Below are positions 6,884 through 14,482 of a DNA stretch of 64,000 nt, piece by piece. This stretch comes from DATCRE01 sp964235605 (GTDB lineage Bacteria; Bacteroidota; Bacteroidia; Cytophagales; Cyclobacteriaceae): the NCBI GenBank assembly GCA_964235605.1, contig CAXSCR010000006.1, positions 73,193 through 137,192 of the forward strand, written 5' to 3'. Within the stretch, counting starts at the first letter, position 1, and every line of letters starts with the position of its first letter. A program made the position numbers and the translations under genes. The notes below the pieces were generated by a model. The model made no database searches. It had not been told where the DNA came from and worked only from the letters and a program-made list of their open reading frames with translations.

Positions 6884-8644
6884 CTATTTCTTCACCACTG
6901 TGAATTCTACCCGCCTATTATTAGCGCGACCTTCTTCTGAATCGTTGGTATCTATGGATTTACTTTCACCATAGCCATGAGCGCCCAGCCTGGCACTTTC
7001 AATTCCTTGATCAATAAGATAATTGACTACAGATTGTGATCTCCCTTGCGAAAGGTTAAGATTATAATCATCAGATCCTTTATTATCCGTATGCCCTGCT
7101 ATTTCAATCTCTACAGTCTCATTTTGTTTTAGAAAATCTACCACCTTATTTAACTCAGCAAATGATTGTGATTTCAAAGAAGTCTTATCAAAATCAAAGT
7201 ATATATTCTTTAAACGAACGGTAAGTCCCACTTCAATAGGTTGTAAATAAAGATCTGCAACAACCGGCGTTACGCCAGCATCATTGATCCATATGCTATC
7301 TGTTGCCATCACATATCCTTCTGCAGATGCCGTGAGTAAATACCACCCTAGCTTAGTAATTTCCTGCTCAAGTTTACCTCCAGTGGCATCTCGTTTAAAG
7401 TTCACCTTTTTATCTCCCTTTAGTACGCCACTTACATTTGCAGGGATAGGTTTTTCTGTTTTTAAATTATACACATTCGCTATAAGGCTTAACTTCAATG
7501 ATTTTGATACGGGCATTAAAGAAATTTCGACATCTATAATGGTATCAGCGTTAATGACGGGCACCTTAAAATTGGTAGTGTTAGGAGAAAAATCTGTAGC
7601 ACTAGCACTTAAGGTATACTCACTTACTTCATTGATCTTAGTTTCAAATTTACCTGTAACTGATGTGCTTAATTTTATGGCATCTTTTCCTTTTGGTTTA
7701 ACCTCCACACTTGCAGCCATTGGCTGATTTGTTTTATCATTATAAACTTTACCTACCAGCGTAATCTTAAATTCTTTTGGCACTAATTCATATAAATCCA
7801 ACTGCGCGCCTTCCAGCGCTTTGTTGGCCCGGCTTGTGAAAACATTTCCTGCATTATCCATTGTAAAATATAAATCGAGCGCTCCGGTGTTAATTGGTTT
7901 GCCTAGGTTAATCGGCTCAGACCAATTATTCCATGTGTCATCAAGTCTTGTGGTTTTGTAAATATCAACTCCCCCTTGCCGACCCGGTGAGTTCCTCGCA
8001 CTCCCAAAGAATAACGTTTTTTGATCTAGTCCAATAAATGGACCTACATCATCAAGATTCGTGCTTAATTTTAGCTTAACAGGTTTAGAGTAAGCATCTT
8101 CCGATTCCAGATGGCTTATGTATAAGTCACTATTGGTGTTATTCAGCACTTCACTAAAATATAAGATAATGTGTTTTGCGTCAGCCGATATACTGGCACC
8201 GTAGAAACGGCCTTTATTCATCTTACCGAAATCTTTTATATTAAGTTCTTGTAATCGTCCGCCTTTCACAATAGAACATCCTTTTTCATTTTTTCCCCTT
8301 CCGCCTTTGATAAACAAATTACCGTCGGGCATTACCGTGAATACTTGATTAGACCTATTGTTGTTAAATGGAGAACTTAAATGGGTTGGCGCACTCCACA
8401 CACCTTTATCATCTTTTTTAGTCATCCATATATCCTGACTATCTTCCTTACCATACGTATTGTCTGGATGATTCTGCACAAAGAAGTACAGTGTATTACC
8501 ATCAGGTGAAACAATGGGTGCAGCCTCATGGCGAAAGGTGTTGACTGGCTTGCCCATACTAACCAACTCATAACGCCCCGATACAAGTTGAGCGGATGCT
8601 GAAAGATGGAACAGAAATGAAATTGTAAGTAATGATATTCTCAT
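6884..8644 (-). CDS. OmpA family protein with WD40-like (PD40) repeats
   Basis: 586 residues. A signal peptide (MRISLLTISFLFHLSASAQ) leads into PD40-type beta-propeller repeats with APIVSPDGNTLYFFV, DIWMTKKDDKG and TLFFGSARNSPGRQGGVDIY, then two carboxypeptidase-regulatory-like beta domains. The C-terminal OmpA peptidoglycan-binding domain starts near residue 485 (IYFDFDKTSLKSQSFAELN) and includes the diaminopimelate-binding region GHTDNKGSDDYNLNLSQGRS and NNRRVEF. It is likely periplasmic, tying the cell wall to a surface or gliding/T9SS-type machine, as PorE-like proteins do. A true PorE role cannot be settled here. No por or gld genes are adjacent. Confidence 0.88.
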   Translation of the reverse strand: MRISLLTISFLFHLSASAQLVSGRYELVSMGKPVNTFRHEAAPIVSPDGNTLYFFVQNHPDNTYGKEDSQDIWMTKKDDKGVWSAPTHLSSPFNNNRSNQVFTVMPDGNLFIKGGRGKNEKGCSIVKGGRLQELNIKDFGKMNKGRFYGASISADAKHIILYFSEVLNNTNSDLYISHLESEDAYSKPVKLKLSTNLDDVGPFIGLDQKTLFFGSARNSPGRQGGVDIYKTTRLDDTWNNWSEPINLGKPINTGALDLYFTMDNAGNVFTSRANKALEGAQLDLYELVPKEFKITLVGKVYNDKTNQPMAASVEVKPKGKDAIKLSTSVTGKFETKINEVSEYTLSASATDFSPNTTNFKVPVINADTIIDVEISLMPVSKSLKLSLIANVYNLKTEKPIPANVSGVLKGDKKVNFKRDATGGKLEQEITKLGWYLLTASAEGYVMATDSIWINDAGVTPVVADLYLQPIEVGLTVRLKNIYFDFDKTSLKSQSFAELNKVVDFLKQNETVEIEIAGHTDNKGSDDYNLNLSQGRSQSVVNYLIDQGIESARLGAHGYGESKSIDTNDSEEGRANNRRVEFTVVKK

Positions 8645-8752
8645 TGAATGAGGTTTTGGCCTATAGTAAATTTAAAACATTCTATTAAAATAAAGCCAAA
8701 ACACAGATATGATATAACAAGGGTCTGCGAATGTATGGTTAATGGCGGCCAG

Positions 8753-9184
8753 TTAATAAATCAAAGCTCTATTACCCATTGAAATGCCCACAATAATTAA
8801 AATCAATGCTATAATGTTAAAATAAAATAGGCGCTTGTGTTTCGCTATATCACTCGTCATTTTCTTAGAACTAATACGGGCTACCGTTATAAGAACTATC
8901 GCAATAAGCATAACGGTCAAATGTTCAACGGTCCAATAACGATAATCTTTATTCTTCATGGTGTCAGATCCAAACTTCACCCAAGGGCTTACCGTGTATA
9001 ATGCTAATCCAATAAGCAACTGAAGATGAGTGAGTATCAACAAGTATAAACTGAATTTATTATCCCACTTACCAAACGATTTCTTATTCACAATGCCCAT
9101 CAAAGCCATTATAATAACAATGAATAAAGCTATAAAAACTAAATATCGAAGTGCAGAATGAAATTGAAGGAATGTGCTGTACAT
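8753..9184 (-). CDS. four-span membrane protein, cytochrome b561-like
   Basis: 143 residues with four hydrophobic helices (about 12-32, 44-64, 88-104 and 118-138). Histidines fall within or beside the helices: H8 in LQFHSALRY, H53 in LILTHLQLL and H87 in TVEHLTVML. These could ligate haem as in small cytochrome-b-like proteins of this phylum. No substrate-binding motif is visible. It stands alone. The 16-bp CTGATTAATTTGGGCA element precedes it by 17 bp. Function is unproven; the haem idea rests only on histidine placement. Confidence 0.7.
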   Translation of the reverse strand: MYSTFLQFHSALRYLVFIALFIVIIMALMGIVNKKSFGKWDNKFSLYLLILTHLQLLIGLALYTVSPWVKFGSDTMKNKDYRYWTVEHLTVMLIAIVLITVARISSKKMTSDIAKHKRLFYFNIIALILIIVGISMGNRALIY

Positions 9185-9201
9185 GTTGGATTTTATTTAA
9201 G

Positions 9202-9217
9202 TGCCCAAATTAATCAG
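9202..9217 (-). promoter_or_regulatory. second copy of the shared 16-bp upstream element
   Basis: The minus strand reads CTGATTAATTTGGGCA, identical to 6286-6301 and at nearly the same distance from its start codon (17 against 15 bp). Confidence 0.35.
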
Positions 9218-9371
9218 CTTTCAATAGGTTTGAAAATTTTGGTTCATGTTTAATGCTTTTAGTCAGATAATTTAATGACTAATTCTGCATAGATCTAACC
9301 TGTGTATCAAAAACAAAATTGTGTAATTGGAATTTATCTACCTTTATAAAAAAAACTATAAAAAACCAATC

Positions 9372-10220
9372 ATGAAAAAAACATTTGCCGCTATAGTAAC
9401 CATTGCGTTGGTTAATCTAATAGACTCCCACGCAGTTTCAGCTCAAAAGCTAGAGTTAAAATGGAAAACCGATCCGACACTTTTAGTATCCGAATCTGTT
9501 TTATTTGATGCAAGCAGAAACATTCTATATGTTTCCTGCATTGATGGAAAGCCAGAAGAAAAAGATGGAAAAGGTTTTATTGCTAAAGTCACACCTGATG
9601 GAAAGGTTCAAAAGACAAATTGGATAACAGGACTTGATGCGCCAAAGGGCATGGGTCTCTTTAAAAATAAGCTTTACGTTGCTGACATAACACGTGTTGA
9701 TGTGATTGATGTGGCTACAGGGAAAGTGATTGATAAGATTGAAGTTGAAGGAGCAAAGTTTCTAAATGATATCACTGTCGATGCAAAGGGTAACGTCTAT
9801 ATTTCTGATACACAAACAGGTAAAATACATACTTTAAAAAACAACAAGGCAGAAGTTTACTTTGAGAGTACTGATTTTAAGGGCGTTAATGGATTATTAG
9901 CAATAAGTGATGAATTGTATATCGCAGACTTCGGTTCAGGCGATAACTATAAGCTAAGCGCCGATAAGAAACTCACCAAAATTACCAATACGTCTGAAGG
10001 TGCCGATGGCGTAGTTATGGTTGGTAAAAATGAATACTTGGTTTCCAACTGGCATGGCGAAGTGTATTATGTAAGTGCAGAGGGCGTGTCGCAAAAACTA
10101 CTAGATACAAAAGATCAAAAAATTAGTGCAGCCGACATTGAATATAATGCAAAAACAAAAACACTTTATGTTCCTACGTTTTTTGCGAATGGCGTTATGG
10201 CTTATGAATTTAAAAAGTAG
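9372..10220 (+). CDS. secreted SMP-30/gluconolactonase-like beta-propeller protein
   Basis: About 282 residues. Starting at the ATG at 9372 gives a proper signal peptide (MKKTFAAIVTIALVNLIDSH, cleavage near VSAQ). The upstream in-frame ATG at 9327 would add 15 residues of poor signal character. The mature part has propeller blades with ESVLFDASRNILYVSCIDGK, LNDITVDAKGNVYISDTQTG, VNGLLAISDELYIADFGSG and DIEYNAKTKTLYVPTFF, the pattern of SMP-30/gluconolactonase proteins. Metal-binding acidic residues are plausible but the active site was not resolved. It is followed after nine bases by a decayed sugar dehydrogenase gene, so the two may once have formed a periplasmic sugar-oxidising unit. Confidence 0.82.
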   Translation: MKKTFAAIVTIALVNLIDSHAVSAQKLELKWKTDPTLLVSESVLFDASRNILYVSCIDGKPEEKDGKGFIAKVTPDGKVQKTNWITGLDAPKGMGLFKNKLYVADITRVDVIDVATGKVIDKIEVEGAKFLNDITVDAKGNVYISDTQTGKIHTLKNNKAEVYFESTDFKGVNGLLAISDELYIADFGSGDNYKLSADKKLTKITNTSEGADGVVMVGKNEYLVSNWHGEVYYVSAEGVSQKLLDTKDQKISAADIEYNAKTKTLYVPTFFANGVMAYEFKK

Positions 10221-10229
10221 TTACTAGAG

Positions 10230-10627
10230 ATGATTAAAAGATTTTGCATTCCAGCGTTGCTGGTAATACTTGTTGCAGCCTTAAATAATATACACAAAGA
10301 ACATGAAGGTTCACCTGTAATTGAGTCAGAAAAAGTAAGATTTGTTGTTGATACCATTACCAATACATGCCGTCCATAGCGCCCTGTGGTATTACTCAAG
10401 TTACTGGTAATAGATTTCCAGCATGGAAAAACAATTTACTCATTGGTGCACCGGCTCATCAACATGTAGCTAGAGTAGAATTAGAAAATGGTAAATATGT
10501 ACAACAGGAAAAACTCTTAGACAAAATAGCACGTGTACGCGCCGTAGTAGAGAGTCCTGATGGATTTATTTATGTTGCTACAGAAGGGCCAGGATTATTA
10601 TTGAAACTCCGGCCCGCTGACCAATAA
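10230..10627 (+). pseudogene. PQQ-dependent sugar dehydrogenase, internally deleted and frameshifted
   Basis: The 5' part (ATG 10230) encodes a signal-like peptide and the usual N-terminal start of glucose/sorbosone dehydrogenases (SEKVRFVVDTIT), then stops at a TAG near 10377. In the next frame the sequence resumes as the C-terminal end of the same family: PSIAPCGITQVTGNRFPAW, KNNLLIGAPAHQHVARVELE, ARVRAVVESPDGFIYVATEG, ending at 10627. Around 300 residues of propeller, including the catalytic and PQQ-binding parts, are missing between the pieces. Reading start and end fragments together is the evidence; no function can remain. Confidence 0.8.
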
Positions 10628-10630
10628 AGG

Positions 10631-10659
10631 AAAGGGCGAGTTTAATTAACTCGCCCTTT
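10631..10659. terminator. perfect bidirectional hairpin terminator
   Basis: AAAGGGCGAGTT (10631-10642) pairs exactly with AACTCGCCCTTT (10648-10659) around a five-base loop. It sits between two convergent genes (the decayed dehydrogenase and the aldo/keto reductase) and would serve both strands. Confidence 0.85.
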
Positions 10660-10660
10660 A

Positions 10661-11656
10661 TTATTCTGCTAACTTAAATTCATTAGCAGCAAGTGTAATG
10701 GTTTTAAGCTCGTGTTCAGAAAGTTTAAAATTGAGCGCGCTTACATTATCTTTTACTTGTTGTTCATCTCTAGCTCCGACCAAGACAGTGCCCATAGCAG
10801 GTTGGTTTACGGTCCAATTTATTACCAGTTGAGAAACCGTAGCTTGATGCGCATCAGCAATGGGCTTTATTTTTTGAAGTAGTGCATTTGCTCTATCAAT
10901 ATTCTCTGGCTTATAATAAAGATTGCCTTCGCGTGTATCTCCTTCACCAAATTTATGATCGCGCTTTATCTTACCTGTAAGCAAGCCACGTTGTAACGGA
11001 CTATAAGGAATAATGCTCACACCCCGTCTTATGGCTTGTGGTATTACATCTTTTTCAATACTGCGATTGATCAAACTGTAAGGTACCTGGTTCGAAGCGA
11101 TGTTAACTGTTTTTAAAGCTTCTTCAACCTGTTCCGCGCTATAATTAGACACACCAGCGGCTCTTACCTTTCCTTGTTTAATTAATTTTGCTACAGCCTC
11201 CATTGTTTCAGAAATGGGTGTGGTCATGTCAGCCCAATGAATTTGTAGCAGATCAACATAATCAGTTTTCAACCTACGTAGGCTATCTTCACATTCTTGT
11301 ATAACCTTTTCCTTTCCTGAAAACTTATACATCTTTATGGGCTTGCCTTGATTGTCGGTCGTGTCGAAAAAATACTCCCCTTGTTCCGTCTGCCAATTCA
11401 TGCCGAACTTAGTTAGTATTTGGTAGCGATCACGAGGCACGCCGGCCATTGCTTTTCCAATCAATTCCTCACTTTTTCCGAAGCCATAAACAGGTGCAGT
11501 ATCAATTGTGGTTATTCCCATATCATAAGATGCGCTAATTGCGCGCAGTGCAGTCTTATCCTCAGCACCGCCCCACATCCAACCACCAATAGCCCATGCA
11601 CCAAATGCAATAGGCGTAACTTTTACTTCAGATTTTCCTAATGTTCTTAAATCCAT
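10661..11656 (-). CDS. aldo/keto reductase
   Basis: 331 residues, a full (alpha/beta)8-barrel NADPH-dependent oxidoreductase. The start MDLRTLGKSEVKVTPIAFGA and the family signature GITTIDTAPVYGFGKSEELI carry the catalytic Asp and Tyr. ILTKFG carries the catalytic Lys and LLQIHWADM the His. The C-terminal cofactor loop is VLVGARDEQQVKDNV. It belongs to the YajO/perakine-reductase-like branch; the substrate cannot be read from sequence. It is monocistronic. Its upstream side, shared with the methylase gene at 12148, is filled by an unusual repeat array whose copies face both gene starts. Confidence 0.93.
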   Translation of the reverse strand: MDLRTLGKSEVKVTPIAFGAWAIGGWMWGGAEDKTALRAISASYDMGITTIDTAPVYGFGKSEELIGKAMAGVPRDRYQILTKFGMNWQTEQGEYFFDTTDNQGKPIKMYKFSGKEKVIQECEDSLRRLKTDYVDLLQIHWADMTTPISETMEAVAKLIKQGKVRAAGVSNYSAEQVEEALKTVNIASNQVPYSLINRSIEKDVIPQAIRRGVSIIPYSPLQRGLLTGKIKRDHKFGEGDTREGNLYYKPENIDRANALLQKIKPIADAHQATVSQLVINWTVNQPAMGTVLVGARDEQQVKDNVSALNFKLSEHELKTITLAANEFKLAE

Positions 11657-11662
11657 AATTTA

Positions 11663-11780
11663 ATTAGCTGCTAGCTTCTAGTTACTAGCTGCTAGCTTGA
11701 GTAAATAACTGTGCCGCATTTGCTGCCCAAACAATGAGATTATATAGCTTCTGGCTGCTAGCTTTAAGCTGCTAGCTCGA
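11663..11780 (-). repeat. TAGCTGC repeat copies facing the aldo/keto reductase start
   Basis: Two blocks, 11663-11700 and 11743-11780, read TAGCTGCTAGCTTCTAGTTA and CTAGCTGCTAGCTTGAG, then TAGCTTCTGGCTGCTAGC and TTTAAGCTGCTAGC. On the minus strand this is the same AAGCTAGCAGCT...AGTAACTAG wording that precedes the plus-strand gene at 12148, so the copies are oriented relative to each gene start. Confidence 0.75.
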
Positions 11781-11871
11781 TTTTTTAAAGTTTTATGCAG
11801 TTGACTCACATGTCGGACTCATGTTAAAGATTGTATTTCTTGACACGCGGCATAACGAATAAGTAAAAGGT

Positions 11872-12131
11872 AAGCTTATCCAAGCTAGCAGCTCGTAGCT
11901 AGTAACTAGCAGCTTTTTCCTACCTATGCCGCGTTTATTTTCAAAACACTACCCTTAGCTGTGAACCGAGCAATATATTAAGTAAGCTATTATCCAAGCT
12001 AGCAGCTATCTGCTAGTAACTAGCAGCTTTCCAAAAGCTTATCCAAGCTAGCAGCTCGCAGCTAGTAACTAGCAGCTTTTCCAAAAGCTTATCCAAGCTA
12101 GCAACTCGCAGCTAATAGCTAGCAGCTTTTT
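11872..12131 (+). repeat. array of about 50-bp AGCTAGCAGCT repeats upstream of the RsmB-like gene
   Basis: Four copies start at about 11872, 11985, 12035 and 12085. The last two are in tandem with an exact 50-bp period. Each reads AAGCTTATCCAAGCTAGCAG, then CTCGCAGCTAGTAACTAGCA and GCTTTTCC with a few changes per copy. Within a copy a 7-8 base word (CTAGCAG, CTAGTAA) recurs. Arms such as AAGCTAGCAGCT and AGCTGCTAGCTT can pair with the inverse copies at 11663-11780. The spacer between holds nothing else recognisable. Confidence 0.85.
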
Positions 12132-12147
12132 ATTAACTTGCGCCTAC

Positions 12148-13341
12148 ATGAAACTTCATAGAAATACATCACAGGCCATCGTTATATCTCTTCATACTAT
12201 CTTATCAGAAGGTCGCTATGCCGATAAAGTTATTGAAAAAGTACTTAAACTGAACTCGAAGTGGGCACAGTACGACAAACGCTTTATTGCTGAGACCATA
12301 TACGATATTGTTAGGAACTTTCGCTTTCTGAAAGAAATATCCAGTATAAAAGGAAACGATTTTTGGGGATTGTATGGTGCCTGGTGTGTTGTGAACAAAA
12401 TTGAACTTCCGAGATGGGATGAGTTTGAAGAAACCAAACCGAAAGCAATTTTTGCAAAAATTGAAGAAATAAAATCAAACCGCCGTATAGTTCAATCCAT
12501 ACCCAATTGGCTAGATGAAATAGGTGAAAAGGAATTGGGAACAGAGCGTTGGGAAAAAGAGGTGCATGCACTCAATGGAGAGTCGAATGTAATTCTTAGA
12601 GTCAATACATTAAAGATTTCAAAAAGAGATCTTCAAGAGCAGCTGAAGGAACAACTCGTACTTACAGAATCATCAGATGAATTTCCAGATGCACTTTTAT
12701 TAACACGTTGGCATAATGTATTTGCCCTTCCTCAATTTAAAGACGGACTTTTTGAAGTTCAGGATGCCGGCTCTCAACTAATCGCACCCTTTCTTCGTGT
12801 AGAGCCAGGCATGCGTGTAATAGATGCCTGTGCCGGAACGGGTGGAAAAACGCTTCACCTTGCAGCGCTTTTGAAAAACAAAGGTCGCATCATTGCCATG
12901 GATAATGAAGAATGGAAGTTAGATGCACTTCGTAAGCGGGCAAGGCGCGCAGGTGCCAGCAATGTTGAAGCGAAAATAATTGAGTCATCTAAAACGATAA
13001 AAAGACAAGAGAATTCAGCTGAGCGTTTGTTGTTAGATGTTCCTTGCTCAGGACTTGGTGTCTTAAAAAGAAACCCGGATGCGAAATGGAAACTCTCCGC
13101 AGAATATGTTGAGGAAGTAAAAGTGCTTCAGCAAAAATTACTAAATGACTATAGTGTGATGTTAAAGAAAGGAGGCCTCATGGTTTACTCAACCTGTAGC
13201 ATCTTAAATTCTGAAAATGAAGAACAGGTTAAACAATTCATGCAGACCAATCCCGGAAAATTTGAGTTGCTCGAAGAAAAGCGCATCTGGCCATCAGACG
13301 GATTTGATGGATTTTATATGGCTGTGATGAAAAAAATCTAA
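12148..13341 (+). CDS. RsmB/NSUN-family RNA cytosine-C5 methyltransferase
   Basis: 397 residues. S-adenosylmethionine-dependent methylation of cytosine in rRNA or tRNA. The N-terminal ~130 residues are a helical RNA-binding region. The methylase core begins at DAGSQLIAPFLRVEPGMRVI and DACAGTGGKTLHLAALL (SAM motif I), followed by LLDVPCSGLGVLKRNPDAKW with one catalytic Cys and MVYSTCSILNSENEEQV with the second. No NusB domain is apparent, unlike E. coli RsmB, so the target base cannot be assigned. The ATG at 12148 comes 16 bases after the repeat array, leaving little room for a leader. Confidence 0.9.
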   Translation: MKLHRNTSQAIVISLHTILSEGRYADKVIEKVLKLNSKWAQYDKRFIAETIYDIVRNFRFLKEISSIKGNDFWGLYGAWCVVNKIELPRWDEFEETKPKAIFAKIEEIKSNRRIVQSIPNWLDEIGEKELGTERWEKEVHALNGESNVILRVNTLKISKRDLQEQLKEQLVLTESSDEFPDALLLTRWHNVFALPQFKDGLFEVQDAGSQLIAPFLRVEPGMRVIDACAGTGGKTLHLAALLKNKGRIIAMDNEEWKLDALRKRARRAGASNVEAKIIESSKTIKRQENSAERLLLDVPCSGLGVLKRNPDAKWKLSAEYVEEVKVLQQKLLNDYSVMLKKGGLMVYSTCSILNSENEEQVKQFMQTNPGKFELLEEKRIWPSDGFDGFYMAVMKKI

Positions 13342-13344
13342 GTT

Positions 13345-13390
13345 AATTAATTAGCAGATTAGTCGATGTGCAGATTTGCAGATTGGTGGT
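13345..13390. repeat. GCAGATT-type spacer repeat
   Basis: After the methylase stop codon comes TTAGCAGATTAGTCGATGTG followed by CAGATTTGCAGATTGG, a run of GCAGATT words at 7-9 base spacing. The rest of the 299-bp spacer to 13640 shows no gene or hairpin of note. Confidence 0.5.
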
Positions 13391-13640
13391 AAAGTTTTTA
13401 AAGGCTCTATTGTAATGGATATAAAACAGGCCAGTTATAATTATTGTATCATTCTATCTTTATACTACTGTAGTTATGCTTCTTATATGTCTTATAACGA
13501 GATCAACCTGTGGGCTAACTTTTAGTGCCGCATTGAATACCTCTTATTAAAAAAGCACAACTTATATTCAACTAGCTAACACCTATTCCTTGAAACTTTC
13601 ACAAACTTTAAGAACTTTCGGAAGTATTTAACTATCTGTT

Positions 13641-14384
13641 TTGAAAGTCATTCGATATCTCATTAATAAGCTTTACACAGTCTGGGTTTTGACTGTATTC
13701 ATTGGTTTCATGATTATTCTACTGCCGGGCATTGTTATACCTTTCTTCTTTGGTAGAAAGTTTGGCTGGATTGGATACCGGTTTTTGTGGCTTTGGTCAT
13801 GGATCTTTAGTATGCTGAACAACATTCGTTATAACTTTTACGGAAGAGAAAATTTTCAAAAAGGAAAAGCCTACATCTACATAAGCAATCACACTTCCTT
13901 CTTAGATATTCCTGGTTTGTGTTTAACTATTCCTGGTGAATTCAAGCCTCTGGCAAAAAAGGAACTTCTAAAAATTCCGGTGTTCGGTTGGATTGCGCAG
14001 GCCGCAACTGTTATTGTAGATCGCTCTAGTGTACAAAGTCGCAAGAAAAGTATGAATCTTTTAAAGAGCCATTTAGAAGATGGTATATCAATTCTGATCT
14101 TTCCTGAAGGAACGCAAAATCGTAGTAATGAGATTCTTCAACCTTTTCATGATGGTGCCTTTCGAATTGCTGTTGACGCACAGCAACCCATTCTACCTAT
14201 GGTGATAATTGGTGCCGGTAAACTCATGCCTCCCGGTAAGGGTTATATTGAACATGGCAGAGTTAAAATAGTAGTGGGTAAGGAAATTCCTACACAAGGA
14301 TCGACACATAGTGATATAGCTGCACTGAAGCAAAAAACATTTGATGCGATGAAGAGTTTGATTCTCACCCATGTGAACAAATAA
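13641..14384 (+). CDS. 1-acyl-sn-glycerol-3-phosphate acyltransferase (PlsC-like)
   Basis: 247 residues. Transfers an acyl chain to lysophosphatidic acid to make phosphatidic acid at the inner membrane. An N-terminal hydrophobic anchor (residues ~10-35) precedes the catalytic motif SNHTSFLDIPG (H and D of HxxxxD) and the substrate motif FPEGTQNRSNEI. PILPMVIIGAGKLMPPG completes the four blocks of the family. The start codon is TTG at 13641 (MKVIRYLINKLYTVWVL), the only start that retains the anchor. A bidirectional terminator follows. Confidence 0.9.
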   Translation: MKVIRYLINKLYTVWVLTVFIGFMIILLPGIVIPFFFGRKFGWIGYRFLWLWSWIFSMLNNIRYNFYGRENFQKGKAYIYISNHTSFLDIPGLCLTIPGEFKPLAKKELLKIPVFGWIAQAATVIVDRSSVQSRKKSMNLLKSHLEDGISILIFPEGTQNRSNEILQPFHDGAFRIAVDAQQPILPMVIIGAGKLMPPGKGYIEHGRVKIVVGKEIPTQGSTHSDIAALKQKTFDAMKSLILTHVNK

Positions 14385-14420
14385 GTTTCAGTCGTTCCAT
14401 CAGAATAGATAAAATAGAAA

Positions 14421-14450
14421 GCAACCAGATTGATTAATAAATCTGGTTGC
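14421..14450. terminator. bidirectional hairpin terminator
   Basis: GCAACCAGATT (14421-14431) pairs exactly with AATCTGGTTGC (14440-14450). It is flanked by A-rich and T/A-rich tracts and lies between convergent plsC and the PAP2 gene. Confidence 0.8.
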
Positions 14451-14482
14451 CTTAAATAAAAAAAGAAACGTTATCCAATCAG

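Noticed and set aside
12148..13341. Assignment as true RsmB
   Set aside because: The N-terminal NusB-type domain of RsmB is not evident, so only the family was named.
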